Positions 36,536 to 45,213 of a stretch of 64,000 nt of DNA are shown one piece after another (the first letter of the stretch is position 1; each line of letters starts with the position of its first letter). A program made the position numbers and the translations under genes. The stretch is from Winogradskyella aurantiaca (GTDB lineage: Bacteria > Bacteroidota > Bacteroidia > Flavobacteriales > Flavobacteriaceae). The notes under the pieces are model-generated. The model was not told the DNA's origin. It did no database searches and worked only from the letters and a program-made list of their open reading frames with translations. The stretch covers positions 62,001 through 126,000 of the forward strand of contig NZ_QKTV01000007.1 of assembly GCF_003362725.1 (NCBI RefSeq), in the 5' to 3' direction.

Positions 36536-36826
36536 ATGAACAAGAAAATGAGTCAAGTATATAAGCTAGTCTCAAACGAATTTAAAAAATCAGTTTCATC
36601 AACTGATTTTTATGTAAATGAAAGAATCCAAAAGGTAGGGAAGCCCTTGGAGCTAAAAGCTAAATTAAGTTTAATTGGATTTGCACTAGTTAGCATTTGG
36701 GTTTTGGTAACAGCCTACCTTAACGAAAGCATATTTATTGATAAAATAGCCATTAGTCTCTTTATAATTACTTGTCTAGGAGTTATAAGATTTATGTCTG
36801 GAAACATTACAAGAGAATCTAAATAA
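36536..36826 (+). CDS. Small membrane protein of unknown function
   Basis: A 96-residue protein from ATG 36536 (MNKKMSQVYKLVSNEFKKSV). A hydrophilic N-terminal half of about 45 residues is followed by two membrane helices (about 47-65 and 70-87) with a short loop NESIFIDK, and a tail NITRESK. I do not recognise a family. It is the first gene after the divergent LysR regulator and is followed 20 bases later by another small unknown gene and then the SbtA-type transporter. An accessory or regulatory role for the transporter is a guess from context. Confidence 0.65.
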   Translation: MNKKMSQVYKLVSNEFKKSVSSTDFYVNERIQKVGKPLELKAKLSLIGFALVSIWVLVTAYLNESIFIDKIAISLFIITCLGVIRFMSGNITRESK

Positions 36827-36846
36827 TTTAAATAAAATCAAGAATC

Positions 36847-37155
36847 ATGTTAAATTTAAAAGACCAAGCAAACGTTCAAACCACACAAAAAGTACAACTT
36901 GTTGAAGGAGGATTTTCAGCTTCCGAAGCTATGGATGTTATTTGTGCTCTAATAGAACAGAAAATTAATTTTCATAAACTCCAAAGGTTAAGCATCTGCG
37001 AAGGTCATTGCGACGCTGATACTGAATTTGAAAACCGTAGAATTGACGAACTTTTGAACGAAATGAAGATCGCCAAGGAATACCTTGTCGAAGCCCGTAG
37101 AAATGGTCAAATGGTGACCATTAATGGGGTGCTTGACTTTAGCATCCTAAAATAA
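36847..37155 (+). CDS. Conserved hypothetical protein (Bacteroidota)
   Basis: A 102-residue soluble protein (MLNLKDQANVQTTQKVQLVEGG...). A central block, FSASEAMDVICALIEQKINFHKLQRLSICEGHCD, contains two helices, and the C-terminus is a helix plus strand ending NGQMVTINGVLDFSILK. Homologues with the same pattern (SASEA-DVI-LI-QKIN-H) are widespread hypothetical proteins in Bacteroidota to my knowledge. No function is known and it is not a PII/SbtB-type protein by any visible motif. It sits between another small gene and the SbtA-type transporter on the same strand. Confidence 0.65.
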   Translation: MLNLKDQANVQTTQKVQLVEGGFSASEAMDVICALIEQKINFHKLQRLSICEGHCDADTEFENRRIDELLNEMKIAKEYLVEARRNGQMVTINGVLDFSILK

Positions 37156-37196
37156 GGTTTTAAGAACATAGCATCCTTAGTTAATAGCACAACATT

Positions 37197-38159
37197 ATGG
37201 ATTTACATTTGTTAGTTGATAATCTAACCAACCCCGCCCTGCTCTTCTTTTTCCTTGGTATTCTGGCCGTTCAACTGAAAAGTGACCTTGAAATACCGCC
37301 TAATTCGTCAAAATTCATATCCCTCTATCTACTCTTTTCTATTGGGTTTAAGGGTGGACAGGAATTAGCTCATAGTAATCTGGATAGTGAAATTTGGTGG
37401 TCTTTATTGTTCGGAATCTTTCTGGCGATTATAGTACCCCTTTATACCTATTACATATTACGTATACGTTTCTCTGTACCTAATGCAGGGGCCATAGCAG
37501 CTTCCTACGGATCTGTAAGTGCCGTGACATTTGTAACGGCTATATCTTTTTTGGAAATCGAACAAATAGGCTTCGGTGGTCATATGGTAGCGGTCATGGC
37601 TTTAATGGAAGCTCCCTCCATTATTATTGGTGTTTTACTAATCTCTATATACGACAAAGCCAATTGTGAAATTCCAATGAAAAAAGTGCTGAGACATGCC
37701 CTAACCAATGGTAGTGTTCTATTAATCCTTGGAAGTCTGGTGATTGGATTTCTAGCTAGTGATCAACAAGCGCAGGGAATTAAACCGTTCACCACTGACA
37801 TTTTTAAAGGGTTTTTGGCCGTATTTCTATTAGACATGGGAATTACAAGTGGAAAAAAACTAAATGCACTACTCAAAAAAGGCGTGTTTGCTTTAGCATT
37901 TTCTATTGTAATACCAATTATAAATGGTTGTGTCGTAGCTGTAGCCAGCGGATTATTTACTGAGAGCATAGGTAATCGATTTTTATTCGCCATACTCGCT
38001 GCTAGCGCCTCCTATATTGCGGTTCCAGCTGCAATGAGAATTGCAGCACCAAAGGCTAATCCTAGTTTGTACCTACCAATGGCTTTGGCCATTACCTTTC
38101 CATTTAACATTACCCTTGGTATGCCTTTATATCTTTTGATTATCCAGGGCATGAGCTAA
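37197..38159 (+). CDS. Sodium-dependent bicarbonate transporter (SbtA/DUF897 family)
   Basis: A 320-residue permease of the SbtA family with about ten helices. The first block, NLTNPALLFFFLGILAVQLKSDLEIP (about 9-34), is the signature opening. LYLLFSIGFKGGQEL (about 43-57) and AASYGSVSAVTFVTA (about 100-114) are the conserved repeat cores that bind bicarbonate and sodium in characterised SbtA. MALMEAPSIIIGV and ASYIAVPAAMRIAAPKANPSLYLPMALAITFPFN complete the pattern. In heterotrophic marine flavobacteria bicarbonate uptake supports anaplerotic carboxylation. No carbonic anhydrase or Rubisco is in the window. It is likely transcribed with the two small genes under the divergent LysR regulator. 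Confidence 0.88.
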   Translation: MDLHLLVDNLTNPALLFFFLGILAVQLKSDLEIPPNSSKFISLYLLFSIGFKGGQELAHSNLDSEIWWSLLFGIFLAIIVPLYTYYILRIRFSVPNAGAIAASYGSVSAVTFVTAISFLEIEQIGFGGHMVAVMALMEAPSIIIGVLLISIYDKANCEIPMKKVLRHALTNGSVLLILGSLVIGFLASDQQAQGIKPFTTDIFKGFLAVFLLDMGITSGKKLNALLKKGVFALAFSIVIPIINGCVVAVASGLFTESIGNRFLFAILAASASYIAVPAAMRIAAPKANPSLYLPMALAITFPFNITLGMPLYLLIIQGMS

Positions 38160-38204
38160 GAATTAAACATTTATTTCGGTTTTAATAAAAGTTAAAAAGT
38201 ACTA

Positions 38205-38232
38205 TTGATACCCTTCATTTTCTTTAATTTTG
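38205..38232 (+). promoter_or_regulatory. Full Bacteroidota promoter of gcvT
   Basis: TTG (38205-38207), a 17-base spacer, then TAATTTTG (38225-38232) match the two-part consensus TTG-N17-23-TAnnTTTG. Predicted start near 38238, 19 bases before ATG 38257. Confidence 0.75.
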
Positions 38233-38256
38233 CGCAACAAATTTCAAAATCAGAAA

Positions 38257-39339
38257 ATGAAAACCACTGCCTTAACCAATACCCACATAGCACTAGGTGC
38301 AAAAATGGTACCCTTCGCAGGCTTCAATATGCCAGTTCAGTACGAAGGTGTTAATATTGAACATGAAACTGTCCGCCAGAGTGTTGGTGTGTTTGATGTA
38401 TCGCACATGGGTGAGTTTTTAGTTGAAGGACCAGGGGCCCTGGAGTTAGTTCAGTATATTTCTTCTAATGATGCCTCTACACTTACTGTAGGGAAAGCAC
38501 AGTATAGTTGTATTCCAAATGATGATAATGGTATTGTCGATGATCTCATTGTATATAGGGTTAAAGAAGACACCTACCTATTGGTTGTAAATGCTAGCAA
38601 TATTGAGAAGGATTGGAATTGGATCAATTCAAAGAATACATTCGGTGCTACCCTAAGAAATATTAGTGATGATTATTCTTTACTTGCTATCCAGGGACCT
38701 AAAGCTTCAGAAGCTATGCAATCTTTGACGAGTATTGATTTGTCAGGAATAAAATTCTATCATTTTGAAATTGCTGATTTCGCTGGTATTTCAAACGTTA
38801 TCATTTCAGCAACAGGTTATACTGGAAGCGGTGGTTTTGAAATCTATTGCAAGAACACAGAAGTACAACAAATTTGGGATCGTGTATTTGAGGCTGGAGC
38901 TGAGTATGGTATCAAACCCATTGGACTTGCCGCAAGAGATACTTTAAGATTAGAAATGGGATATTCGCTCTATGGAAATGATATTGACGATACCACCTCT
39001 CCATTTGAGGCAGGATTAGGATGGATAGTTAAGTTCACTAAATCATTTAATAATAGTGAGGCCCTGGCAGATCTAAAAGCAAAGCCTTTACAAAGAAAAA
39101 TTGTAGCATTTAAAATGCTTGATCGCGGTATTCCTCGACAAGGATATACCATTGTTGATGGGTCAGGAAATTCTATTGGCACCGTAACATCAGGCACTAT
39201 GTCACCCTCATTGAAATACGGTATTGGATTAGGTTATGTAACTGCTGACTTCAAAGCCATTGATTCTGAGATTTACATTCAAGTTCGCAAAAAAGCCCTC
39301 AAGGCAAAAGTTGTTAAATTACCCTTCTATAAGCCTTAG
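38257..39339 (+). CDS. gcvT: Aminomethyltransferase, glycine cleavage system T protein
   Basis: A 360-residue folate enzyme that releases ammonia from the lipoyl-bound aminomethyl group and passes the one-carbon unit to tetrahydrofolate. ATG 38257 gives [23 protein letters not shown]. Motifs: [12 protein letters not shown] (about 19-30), [11 protein letters not shown] (about 48-58) with the folate-binding Asp/His region, [13 protein letters not shown] (about 184-196), and [18 protein letters not shown] (about 228-245). The length is standard. An upstream TTG at 38230 lies in the promoter. Other gcv genes are not in the window, as is usual in Flavobacteriaceae. The next gene starts 2 bases after its stop. 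Confidence 0.93.
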   Translation: MKTTALTNTHIALGAKMVPFAGFNMPVQYEGVNIEHETVRQSVGVFDVSHMGEFLVEGPGALELVQYISSNDASTLTVGKAQYSCIPNDDNGIVDDLIVYRVKEDTYLLVVNASNIEKDWNWINSKNTFGATLRNISDDYSLLAIQGPKASEAMQSLTSIDLSGIKFYHFEIADFAGISNVIISATGYTGSGGFEIYCKNTEVQQIWDRVFEAGAEYGIKPIGLAARDTLRLEMGYSLYGNDIDDTTSPFEAGLGWIVKFTKSFNNSEALADLKAKPLQRKIVAFKMLDRGIPRQGYTIVDGSGNSIGTVTSGTMSPSLKYGIGLGYVTADFKAIDSEIYIQVRKKALKAKVVKLPFYKP

Positions 39340-39341
39340 GG

Positions 39342-40175
39342 ATGACCAAAGCCCCAGAAAAGTTTCGAATTCTAATTTTAGGCGCTAGTGGTTTTTTAGG
39401 AAATGCACTTTATAAGGAGCTATGCCCCTATTTCAAGACCTTTGGAACCTATTTTTCTGCCACCAAGGAGTTTAAGAAAAACAAACAATTTGTTCAGTAC
39501 AACCTGGAGGAAGATGATATCTATGAAATCCTGAATCTGGTTAAACCAGACATTGTTATATCGGCACTTCGTGGTGACTTTAATGCACAGACCATTGCAC
39601 ACCAACATCTTTCTGAATATGCTTTAGATCATGGTGCCAAGATCATATTTATCTCCTCAGCAAATGCGTTTGATGCTTACAGTAAGTTCCCTAGTTATGA
39701 ACTTGACAAAACCTTAAGTCACAGTGTCTACGGCCATTTTAAAATAAAGATTGAAAATATGCTATTGAGGCTTCCCAAGAAGCAAGTAGCTATCGTGAGA
39801 TTACCAATGGTTTTTGGAACCAATTGCCCAAGAATACAAGAACTTAAATCACATATTGAGAATCAAACAGCTGTTGAAGTTTTCCCTAATTTAGTCATGA
39901 ATGTGACACTCGATAAAAAGTTTACCCAACAAGTACATTATATTATTAATAGAAAGAAACATGGAATTTTCCATTTGGGCAGTACCGATTTAGTGCACCA
40001 CGATGATTATATTTCAGAATTGCTAGATATTCTTTCTTCAAAGAAAACCAAACTGAAACAGGTTTATACGACAAACGAAGAACGCTATCTGGCTGTTTTG
40101 CCCAAATACAACAAATTGCCAAAACACCTTCAAATAACTAGTCAAGGAGTGCTAGAGGAATTCGCAAAAATTTAA
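39342..40175 (+). CDS. Extended SDR / RmlD-like sugar-nucleotide reductase or epimerase-like protein
   Basis: A 277-residue protein of the NAD(P)-dependent epimerase/RmlD type. The Rossmann dinucleotide motif is GASGFLGNALY (residues 14-24). The SSANAFD segment (about 106-112) supplies the catalytic Ser, and YGHFKIK (about 128-134) is a YxxxK catalytic pair. The C-terminal substrate part is shortened. The family covers dTDP-4-dehydrorhamnose reductases and related sugar-nucleotide enzymes; no rhamnose cluster is near, so the substrate is unknown. It follows gcvT by 2 bases in one operon. Confidence 0.75.
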   Translation: MTKAPEKFRILILGASGFLGNALYKELCPYFKTFGTYFSATKEFKKNKQFVQYNLEEDDIYEILNLVKPDIVISALRGDFNAQTIAHQHLSEYALDHGAKIIFISSANAFDAYSKFPSYELDKTLSHSVYGHFKIKIENMLLRLPKKQVAIVRLPMVFGTNCPRIQELKSHIENQTAVEVFPNLVMNVTLDKKFTQQVHYIINRKKHGIFHLGSTDLVHHDDYISELLDILSSKKTKLKQVYTTNEERYLAVLPKYNKLPKHLQITSQGVLEEFAKI

Positions 40176-40224
40176 CCTTACCTGTTTCCCTTTATTTATT
40201 AAATTAGAACATAAATTTTCTTTT

Positions 40225-40518
40225 ATGACTAAATTATCACCTGAAGATATTGAGAAAAAGCTACTTCGTTTCCCAGAATGGGTCTATGAAAATGAAGCTA
40301 TACATGCCGAATTTGAATTTGAGAACTTTAAAGATTGTTTTAGTGCCATGTGCCGGATCGCTTTTGAATGTGAAGCTTTAAATCATCACCCAAATTGGAG
40401 TAATGTATACAACGTTCTTAGTATAAGTCTTTCAACCCATGATGCAGGTGGTGTTACCGACAAAGATTTTAAACTTGCTGAGGCCATAGAATCAATTGTT
40501 GAAGAAGACGAAGAATAG
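40225..40518 (+). CDS. phhB: 4a-hydroxytetrahydrobiopterin dehydratase (PCD)
   Basis: A 97-residue enzyme that dehydrates the 4a-hydroxypterin formed by aromatic amino acid hydroxylase so the cofactor can be recycled. The signature ECEALNHHPNWSNVYNVL (about residues 48-65) contains the His-His-Pro motif with catalytic histidines, followed by the LSTHDAGGVTDKDFKLA segment. The full length matches the family. It is 7.5 kb from the hydroxylase gene at 32649, on the same strand, separated by LysR, SbtA and gcvT genes, so they are not one operon but are linked in function. The name phhB follows Pseudomonas; dedicated regulation is not evident. Confidence 0.88.
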   Translation: MTKLSPEDIEKKLLRFPEWVYENEAIHAEFEFENFKDCFSAMCRIAFECEALNHHPNWSNVYNVLSISLSTHDAGGVTDKDFKLAEAIESIVEEDEE

Positions 40519-40526
40519 TATATTTG
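40519..40526 (+). promoter_or_regulatory. -7 box TATATTTG for yebC
   Basis: TATATTTG matches TAnnTTTG directly after the PCD stop at 40518, predicting a start near 40532, 30 bases before ATG 40562. Confidence 0.55.
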
Positions 40527-40561
40527 TTTCCTTTCAGTTAGAATTACCAAAATTATAAGAC

Positions 40562-41290
40562 ATGGGAAGAGCTTTCGAGTTTAGAAAAGCACGAAAAATG
40601 AAACGCTGGTCGGCCATGAGTAAGGCCTTTACGCGGATTGGAAAAGATATTGTTATTGCTGTTAAAGAAGGAGGACCTGATCCTGACAGTAATTCTAAAC
40701 TTAGAGCTGTAATCCAAAATGCCAAGGCTGTGAATATGCCTAAAGACAATATCGAGCGTGCCATTAAACGTGCGTCAGATAAGTCTCTTGGTGATTATAA
40801 GGAAGTGATATTTGAAGGTTATGCACCTCACGGAATCGCTATTTTGGTAGAGACCGCAACTGATAATAATACAAGAACGGTAGCCAATATTAGAAGTTAC
40901 TTTAATAAATGTGATGGTAGTTTAGGGACATCTGGTTCAGTAGTATTTATGTTTGATCATACTTGTAACTTCAGAGTTAACTCTGAAGACCTGGATCCAG
41001 AAGAATTAGAATTGGAATTAATAGATTTTGGAGCTGAAGAGGTGTTTGTGGATGATGATGGCATCCTTATATATGCCCCCTTCGAGAGCTTTGGATCCAT
41101 TCAGTCTGAATTAGAAAATAGAGGTATCGAAATACTTTCATCCGGGTTTGAGCGTATTCCCCAGGTTACAAAAAAACTAAACCCCGAACAGGCTGCTGAC
41201 ATCGATAAACTTCTAGAAAAAATTGAAGAGGATGATGATGTACAAAATGTATATCACACAATGGATGAGTCTTCTTCAGATGATGATTAA
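40562..41290 (+). CDS. yebC: YebC/PmpR family regulatory/translation-related protein
   Basis: A 242-residue member of the YebC/TACO1 family, long annotated as a transcriptional regulator and more recently linked to translation of difficult sequences such as proline stretches. The N-terminus [21 protein letters not shown] and the core [34 protein letters not shown] (about 39-72) are family hallmarks. [46 protein letters not shown] (about 87-132) follows. The C-terminus has an extra Ser/Asp-rich tail (DESSSDDD). It ends 4 bp inside the convergent purC. Confidence 0.92.
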   Translation: MGRAFEFRKARKMKRWSAMSKAFTRIGKDIVIAVKEGGPDPDSNSKLRAVIQNAKAVNMPKDNIERAIKRASDKSLGDYKEVIFEGYAPHGIAILVETATDNNTRTVANIRSYFNKCDGSLGTSGSVVFMFDHTCNFRVNSEDLDPEELELELIDFGAEEVFVDDDGILIYAPFESFGSIQSELENRGIEILSSGFERIPQVTKKLNPEQAADIDKLLEKIEEDDDVQNVYHTMDESSSDDD

Positions 41291-42240
41291 AGAGTTTTCA
41301 AGTAGGCAAGCACATTAGTTTCAATGCGTTCCTGAATGGAACTGACATCGGCCTTTACAAATGATTCGCCTGTAATATTCTCGTATAATTCTATGTAACG
41401 ATTACTCACCGATTCAATGTATGAATCTGACATTTCTGGTACTGATTGTCCTTCTAGACCTTGAAACCCATTGGTGATAAGCCATTGGCGAACGAACTCC
41501 TTAGATAACTGCTTTTGAGGCTCACCCTTTTCCTGACGTTCTTCATAACCATCCTTGTAAAAATATCTGGAAGAATCAGGGGTATGAATCTCGTCAATAA
41601 GGACTATTTTTCCATTCTTAGTCTTTCCAAACTCATATTTAGTATCCACCAAAATCAACCCTCGTTTAGCTGCAATCTCAGTGCCTCTTTGAAATAATTT
41701 CCTGGTGTAATCTTCAAGAATTACATAATCTTCTTTAGATACTATACCACGATTTAAAATTTCATTTCGTGAGATATCCTCATCATGGTCTCCCTTCTCT
41801 GCCTTGGTAGCAGGAGTAATTATGGGTTCAGGGAAAGCATCATTTTCTCTCATACCTTCCGGCATTGGAACTCCACAGAGAATTCGTTTACCAGCTTTGT
41901 ACTCGCGAGCTGCATGCCCTGACATATAGCCCCTTATTACCATTTCAACTTTGAATGGGTCGCACAGATGGCCAACAGCAACATTTGGATCTGGAGTTGC
42001 AACCAGCCAATTTGGCACTAAATCCTCAGTATCATGCATCATTTTAGTAGCAATTTGATTGAGAATTTGACCTTTAAAAGGGATACCTTTCGGCATCACC
42101 ACATCAAATGCGCTTAATCTATCTGTAGCAATCATTACAAGAAGATCGCCGCTAATATTATATACTTCTCTTACTTTACCCTTGTATACACTCTGCTGAC
42201 CTGGAAAATTAAAATTGGTAGCCGTTATGGTTTGACTCAT
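41287..42240 (-). CDS. purC: SAICAR synthetase (purine biosynthesis)
   Basis: A 317-residue enzyme joining carboxyaminoimidazole ribotide and aspartate to give SAICAR in purine synthesis. Recognisable blocks: the N-terminal [10 protein letters not shown] with the nucleotide-binding strands, [27 protein letters not shown] (about 37-63), [23 protein letters not shown] (about 101-123), and [34 protein letters not shown] (about 193-226). It belongs to the longer (about 315-residue) eukaryote-like class rather than the 240-residue bacterial form. It lies 29 bases after phoH in one operon and ends convergently with yebC. Confidence 0.93.
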   Translation of the reverse strand: MSQTITATNFNFPGQQSVYKGKVREVYNISGDLLVMIATDRLSAFDVVMPKGIPFKGQILNQIATKMMHDTEDLVPNWLVATPDPNVAVGHLCDPFKVEMVIRGYMSGHAAREYKAGKRILCGVPMPEGMRENDAFPEPIITPATKAEKGDHDEDISRNEILNRGIVSKEDYVILEDYTRKLFQRGTEIAAKRGLILVDTKYEFGKTKNGKIVLIDEIHTPDSSRYFYKDGYEERQEKGEPQKQLSKEFVRQWLITNGFQGLEGQSVPEMSDSYIESVSNRYIELYENITGESFVKADVSSIQERIETNVLAYLKTL

Positions 42241-42269
42241 CTTCTTAAATTAAATCGTGCTAATGGCAA

Positions 42270-43223
42270 TTAATCTCTGTTTTCAATACTCTTATAGGCA
42301 GATATAATCTTTTTCACCAACTTGTGACGGATAACATCCTTGTCATCGAGAAAAACAATACCCACTCCATCTACATTCTTAAGTATTAACAAAGCTTCCT
42401 TTAAGCCAGATATTGTTCTTCTTGGTAAATCTACCTGACCAGGATCTCCTGTTAGTAAAAACTTAGCGTTTTTTCCCATTCGAGTTAGGAACATTTTCAT
42501 TTGATTATGAGTTGTATTTTGCCCCTCATCTAAAATTACAAATGCGTTGTCAAGTGTACGTCCTCTCATAAATGCCAAAGGTGCAATCTGTATAGTTCCA
42601 TTTTCAATAAAGCTAGCAAGCTTTTCAGCTGGTATCATATCTCTTAAGGCATCGTATAGGGGTTGCATATATGGATCCAACTTTTCCTTAAGATCACCTG
42701 GAAGAAATCCTAAATTCTCACCCGCTTCAACTGCAGGTCGCGTTAAAATAATACGCTTAACCTCTTTATTTTTAAGGGCTTGGACTGCTAAAGCCACCCC
42801 TGTATAGGTTTTACCAGTACCTGCAGGCCCAATGGCAAATACCATATCATTTTTACGCATACTTTGAACCATCTTGCGCTGATTGGCAGTCTCTGCTTTA
42901 ATAATACGACCACCTACTCCATGAAGAATAACGTCTCCATTCATAGTGGTATTACTAAGATCCTCTGAATGCCCACCCATAAGAACACGCTCAATACTAT
43001 TTTCATCTAGCTTGTTGTATTTACCAAAATGAACCATTAATTTGGTCATGTTTCGGTCAAATTCTTCGAGTAAATCTTCGTCGCCGTAAGCTTTTATTTT
43101 GTTGCCTCTGGCAACTATTTTTAATTTGGGATAGTACTTCTTAAGAAGAGCAATATTGACGTTTTGGGCACCAAAAAATTCTTTTGGTGAAATCTCTTCG
43201 AGTTCAAGAATAAGTTCGTTCAA
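42270..43223 (-). CDS. phoH: PhoH family P-loop ATPase
   Basis: A 317-residue cytoplasmic PhoH-like ATPase. The Walker A motif is GPAGTGKT (132-139) and the Walker B-like segment is FVILDEGQNTT (about 229-239). The family segments LTRPAVEAGENLGFLPGDLKEKLDPYMQPLYD (about 160-191) and FLTRMGKNAKFLLTGDPGQVDLP (about 246-268) are present. PhoH proteins are thought to act in RNA metabolism and ribosome-related stress. An N-terminal KH-like region (about 1-90) precedes the ATPase. It heads the phoH-purC unit, with promoter TAGCTTTG (minus strand, 43280-43287). Confidence 0.92.
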   Translation of the reverse strand: MNELILELEEISPKEFFGAQNVNIALLKKYYPKLKIVARGNKIKAYGDEDLLEEFDRNMTKLMVHFGKYNKLDENSIERVLMGGHSEDLSNTTMNGDVILHGVGGRIIKAETANQRKMVQSMRKNDMVFAIGPAGTGKTYTGVALAVQALKNKEVKRIILTRPAVEAGENLGFLPGDLKEKLDPYMQPLYDALRDMIPAEKLASFIENGTIQIAPLAFMRGRTLDNAFVILDEGQNTTHNQMKMFLTRMGKNAKFLLTGDPGQVDLPRRTISGLKEALLILKNVDGVGIVFLDDKDVIRHKLVKKIISAYKSIENRD

Positions 43224-43263
43224 AGGCTATGGAATTTTGATGAATAAATCTACTAAGTTTTAT

Positions 43264-43287
43264 TAGATTTGTTACCCAACAAAGCTA
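43264..43287. promoter_or_regulatory. Divergent -7 boxes for SAM hydrolase and phoH
   Basis: TAGATTTG (43264-43271, + strand) serves the SAM hydrolase gene with a leader of about 57 bases. TAGCTTTG on the minus strand (43287 to 43280) serves phoH with a leader of about 50 bases. The two transcripts would overlap at their 5' ends by a few bases. Confidence 0.55.
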
Positions 43288-43333
43288 AACATTTTAGCAT
43301 ACCATTGCCTAAAAAAATATCAACAATTAACCA

Positions 43334-44170
43334 ATGCCAATAATAACTTTAACCACCGATTTTGGGGAAAAAGATCATTTTGCTGGCGCCATAAAAGGGG
43401 CTATTTACAGTGAACTTCCCGAAGTTAAAATTGTTGATATATCGCATTCCGTAGCTCCTTTTAACATTGGTGAAGCTGCATACATAATTCAAAATGCCTA
43501 TAAGAGCTTTCCTAAAGGTAGTATTCACATAATCGGTATAGATTCTGAATTGAACCCAGACAATAAGCACATTGCCATTAGTCTGGACGATCATTACTTT
43601 ATATGTGCTAACAATGGAATAATGAGTATGATTTGTCAGGAAATAGCTCCTTATAAGATTGTAGAGATTAATATTCATGATAAAATTGAAACAAGTTTTC
43701 CAGTTTTAGATGTATTTGTCAAGGTTGCCTGCCATATTGCTCGTGGTGGAACTTTAGAGGTCATTGGAAAAGTTATTAACAGTATCAAGCCTATTAAGAA
43801 TTTGATTCCTTTTGTAAATGATGAAAAAACTCAAATAATTGGAAATGTGATTTACATTGATAACTATGGGAATGTGGTAACCAATATTAGTCAGGCCTTT
43901 TTTGAATCCATTCAAAAAACAAGAGCCTATGAAATCTCTGCAAGGAATTACAAGTTCAAAACCATACATAACAAATACAGTGATATCGTCAACTTTAGTA
44001 TTCCTGAAGAGCGCCGCAATGATGAAGGCCGACGTTTAGTTGTATTTAATGCATCTGGATATCTGGAAATTGCAGTTTATAAAAGTAATACTGAAACAGT
44101 AGGTAGCGCTTCTTCATTAATGGGTCTGAGTTTAATGGATACTGTGACTGTGAGCTTTTCTAAAACCTAA
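43334..44170 (+). CDS. SAM hydroxide adenosyltransferase (DUF62 family)
   Basis: A 278-residue enzyme of the DUF62/SAM-dependent halogenase fold. Most members hydrolyse S-adenosylmethionine to adenosine and methionine. Motifs: TLTTDFGEKDHFAGAIKG (about 5-22) with the SAM-binding Asp, VDISHSVAPFNIGEAAYI (about 34-51), and the C-terminal IYIDNYGNVVTNIS (about 174-187) and NASGYLEIAVYKSN (about 244-257). The extra loop characteristic of fluorinase/chlorinase enzymes is not evident, so a halogenase role is unlikely. It leads a row with the ABM-like protein and gldF: the next start is 2 bases after its stop. Confidence 0.88.
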   Translation: MPIITLTTDFGEKDHFAGAIKGAIYSELPEVKIVDISHSVAPFNIGEAAYIIQNAYKSFPKGSIHIIGIDSELNPDNKHIAISLDDHYFICANNGIMSMICQEIAPYKIVEINIHDKIETSFPVLDVFVKVACHIARGGTLEVIGKVINSIKPIKNLIPFVNDEKTQIIGNVIYIDNYGNVVTNISQAFFESIQKTRAYEISARNYKFKTIHNKYSDIVNFSIPEERRNDEGRRLVVFNASGYLEIAVYKSNTETVGSASSLMGLSLMDTVTVSFSKT

Positions 44171-44172
44171 GA

Positions 44173-44490
44173 ATGTTAGTAAGAATTGTAAAAATGACCT
44201 TTCAACCTTCAAAGACAGACGAATTCTTGTCTAATTTTGAGCGTCATAAATTAAAGATTCGATCGTTTTCAGGATGTCAGCGATTAGAGCTATATCGCGA
44301 ACAAAAAAGGAGCAATATTTTTTTTACCTACAGCTATTGGGATTCCACCGAACATCTTGAAGCGTACAGAAATTCTGAGCTTTTTAAGAACGTATGGAAA
44401 GAAACTAAAGCTCTATTTTCAGACAAACCAGAAGCTTGGAGTGTGGATAAGTTAGTGGTATTAGGTAACAACTATTCAGAGGAGGTATGA
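44173..44490 (+). CDS. Small ABM-fold (antibiotic biosynthesis monooxygenase-like) protein
   Basis: A 105-residue ferredoxin-like alpha+beta protein resembling ABM-domain proteins: MLVRIVKMTFQPSKTDEFLSNFERHKLKIRSFSGC with the W-D-S-T-E-HLEAYRNSELF segment (about 56-68). Related proteins bind small ligands or heme and are often of unknown role. It is sandwiched between SAM hydrolase and gldF: 2 bases after the first and a 4-bp ATGA overlap with the second, so it is translated with the gliding genes. A GGAGG run at its end lies only one base before the gldF ATG, so it is not a normally spaced Shine-Dalgarno. Confidence 0.7.
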   Translation: MLVRIVKMTFQPSKTDEFLSNFERHKLKIRSFSGCQRLELYREQKRSNIFFTYSYWDSTEHLEAYRNSELFKNVWKETKALFSDKPEAWSVDKLVVLGNNYSEEV

Positions 44491-45209
44491 TAGCTATTTT
44501 AAAAAAAGAAATAAATACATTTTTTTCATCACCAGTGGGGTATTTAGTTATTGGTGTTTTTCTAACCCTTAACGGGTTATTCTTATTTCTCTTCAAAGGA
44601 GATTTTAACATTCTTGATACTGGAATTGGAAGTTTGACGGCTTTTTTTGAACTCACACCTTGGATCCTGATATTTTTGGTACCCGCTGTGACAATGCGAA
44701 GTTTTAGCGATGAAACAAAACAAGGCACCTTGGAGCTCTTATTAACCAAACCAATTTCGGTCTTTAATCTAGTCTTAGGTAAGTTTCTAGGTTCTTTATC
44801 ATTAGTGCTTATGGCTTTAATTCCAACACTGTTATACGTCGTTACTCTATACCAATTGTCAAGTGCACAAAACACCATTGACCTTGGTAGTATTATAGGA
44901 TCCTATTTTGGGCTTATGTTTTTAATTATGGCCTATACGGCCATTGGAGTTTTTACTTCAAGTTTGACAAGCAATCAAATAGTGGCATTTATTTCAGCCG
45001 TGTGTATTTGTTTTTTGATGTATTTTGGATTTGAAGGTTTGTCAGAATTTAATCCGTTGGGCAACAGCTTCTCAATTGATTCAATGGGAATGTTATCTCA
45101 TTTTAAGAGTATTAGTCGTGGGGTTTTAGATAGCAGAGACCTGATATACTTTTTAAGTGTTAGCGGTCTATTTTTAGTCTTAACTAAGATTAACCTTTCA
45201 AAAAAATAA
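44487..45209 (+). CDS. gldF: Gliding motility ABC transporter permease GldF
   Basis: A 240-residue inner-membrane permease with six helices (about 16-36, 55-75, 100-125, 137-160, 168-190, 218-235). The opening MIAILKKEINTFFSSPVGYLVIGVF and TMRSFSDETKQGTLELLLTKPIS (about 69-91) are typical of ABC-2 type permeases and of GldF. GldF with GldG and the ATPase GldA forms an ABC transporter associated with flavobacterial gliding. gldA is not in this window, as in other flavobacteria where it is unlinked. The start overlaps the preceding gene (ATGA). Confidence 0.93.
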   Translation: MIAILKKEINTFFSSPVGYLVIGVFLTLNGLFLFLFKGDFNILDTGIGSLTAFFELTPWILIFLVPAVTMRSFSDETKQGTLELLLTKPISVFNLVLGKFLGSLSLVLMALIPTLLYVVTLYQLSSAQNTIDLGSIIGSYFGLMFLIMAYTAIGVFTSSLTSNQIVAFISAVCICFLMYFGFEGLSEFNPLGNSFSIDSMGMLSHFKSISRGVLDSRDLIYFLSVSGLFLVLTKINLSKK

Positions 45210-45213
45210 TCCA

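Noticed and set aside
43334-44170. Reading the DUF62 protein as a fluorinase or chlorinase
   Set aside because: The extra loop typical of halogenases is not seen and the overall pattern fits SAM hydrolases.
44405-44878. Minus-strand open frame of 157 codons across the ABM-like/gldF junction
   Set aside because: It lies antisense to two well-supported overlapping genes and has no recognisable domain.
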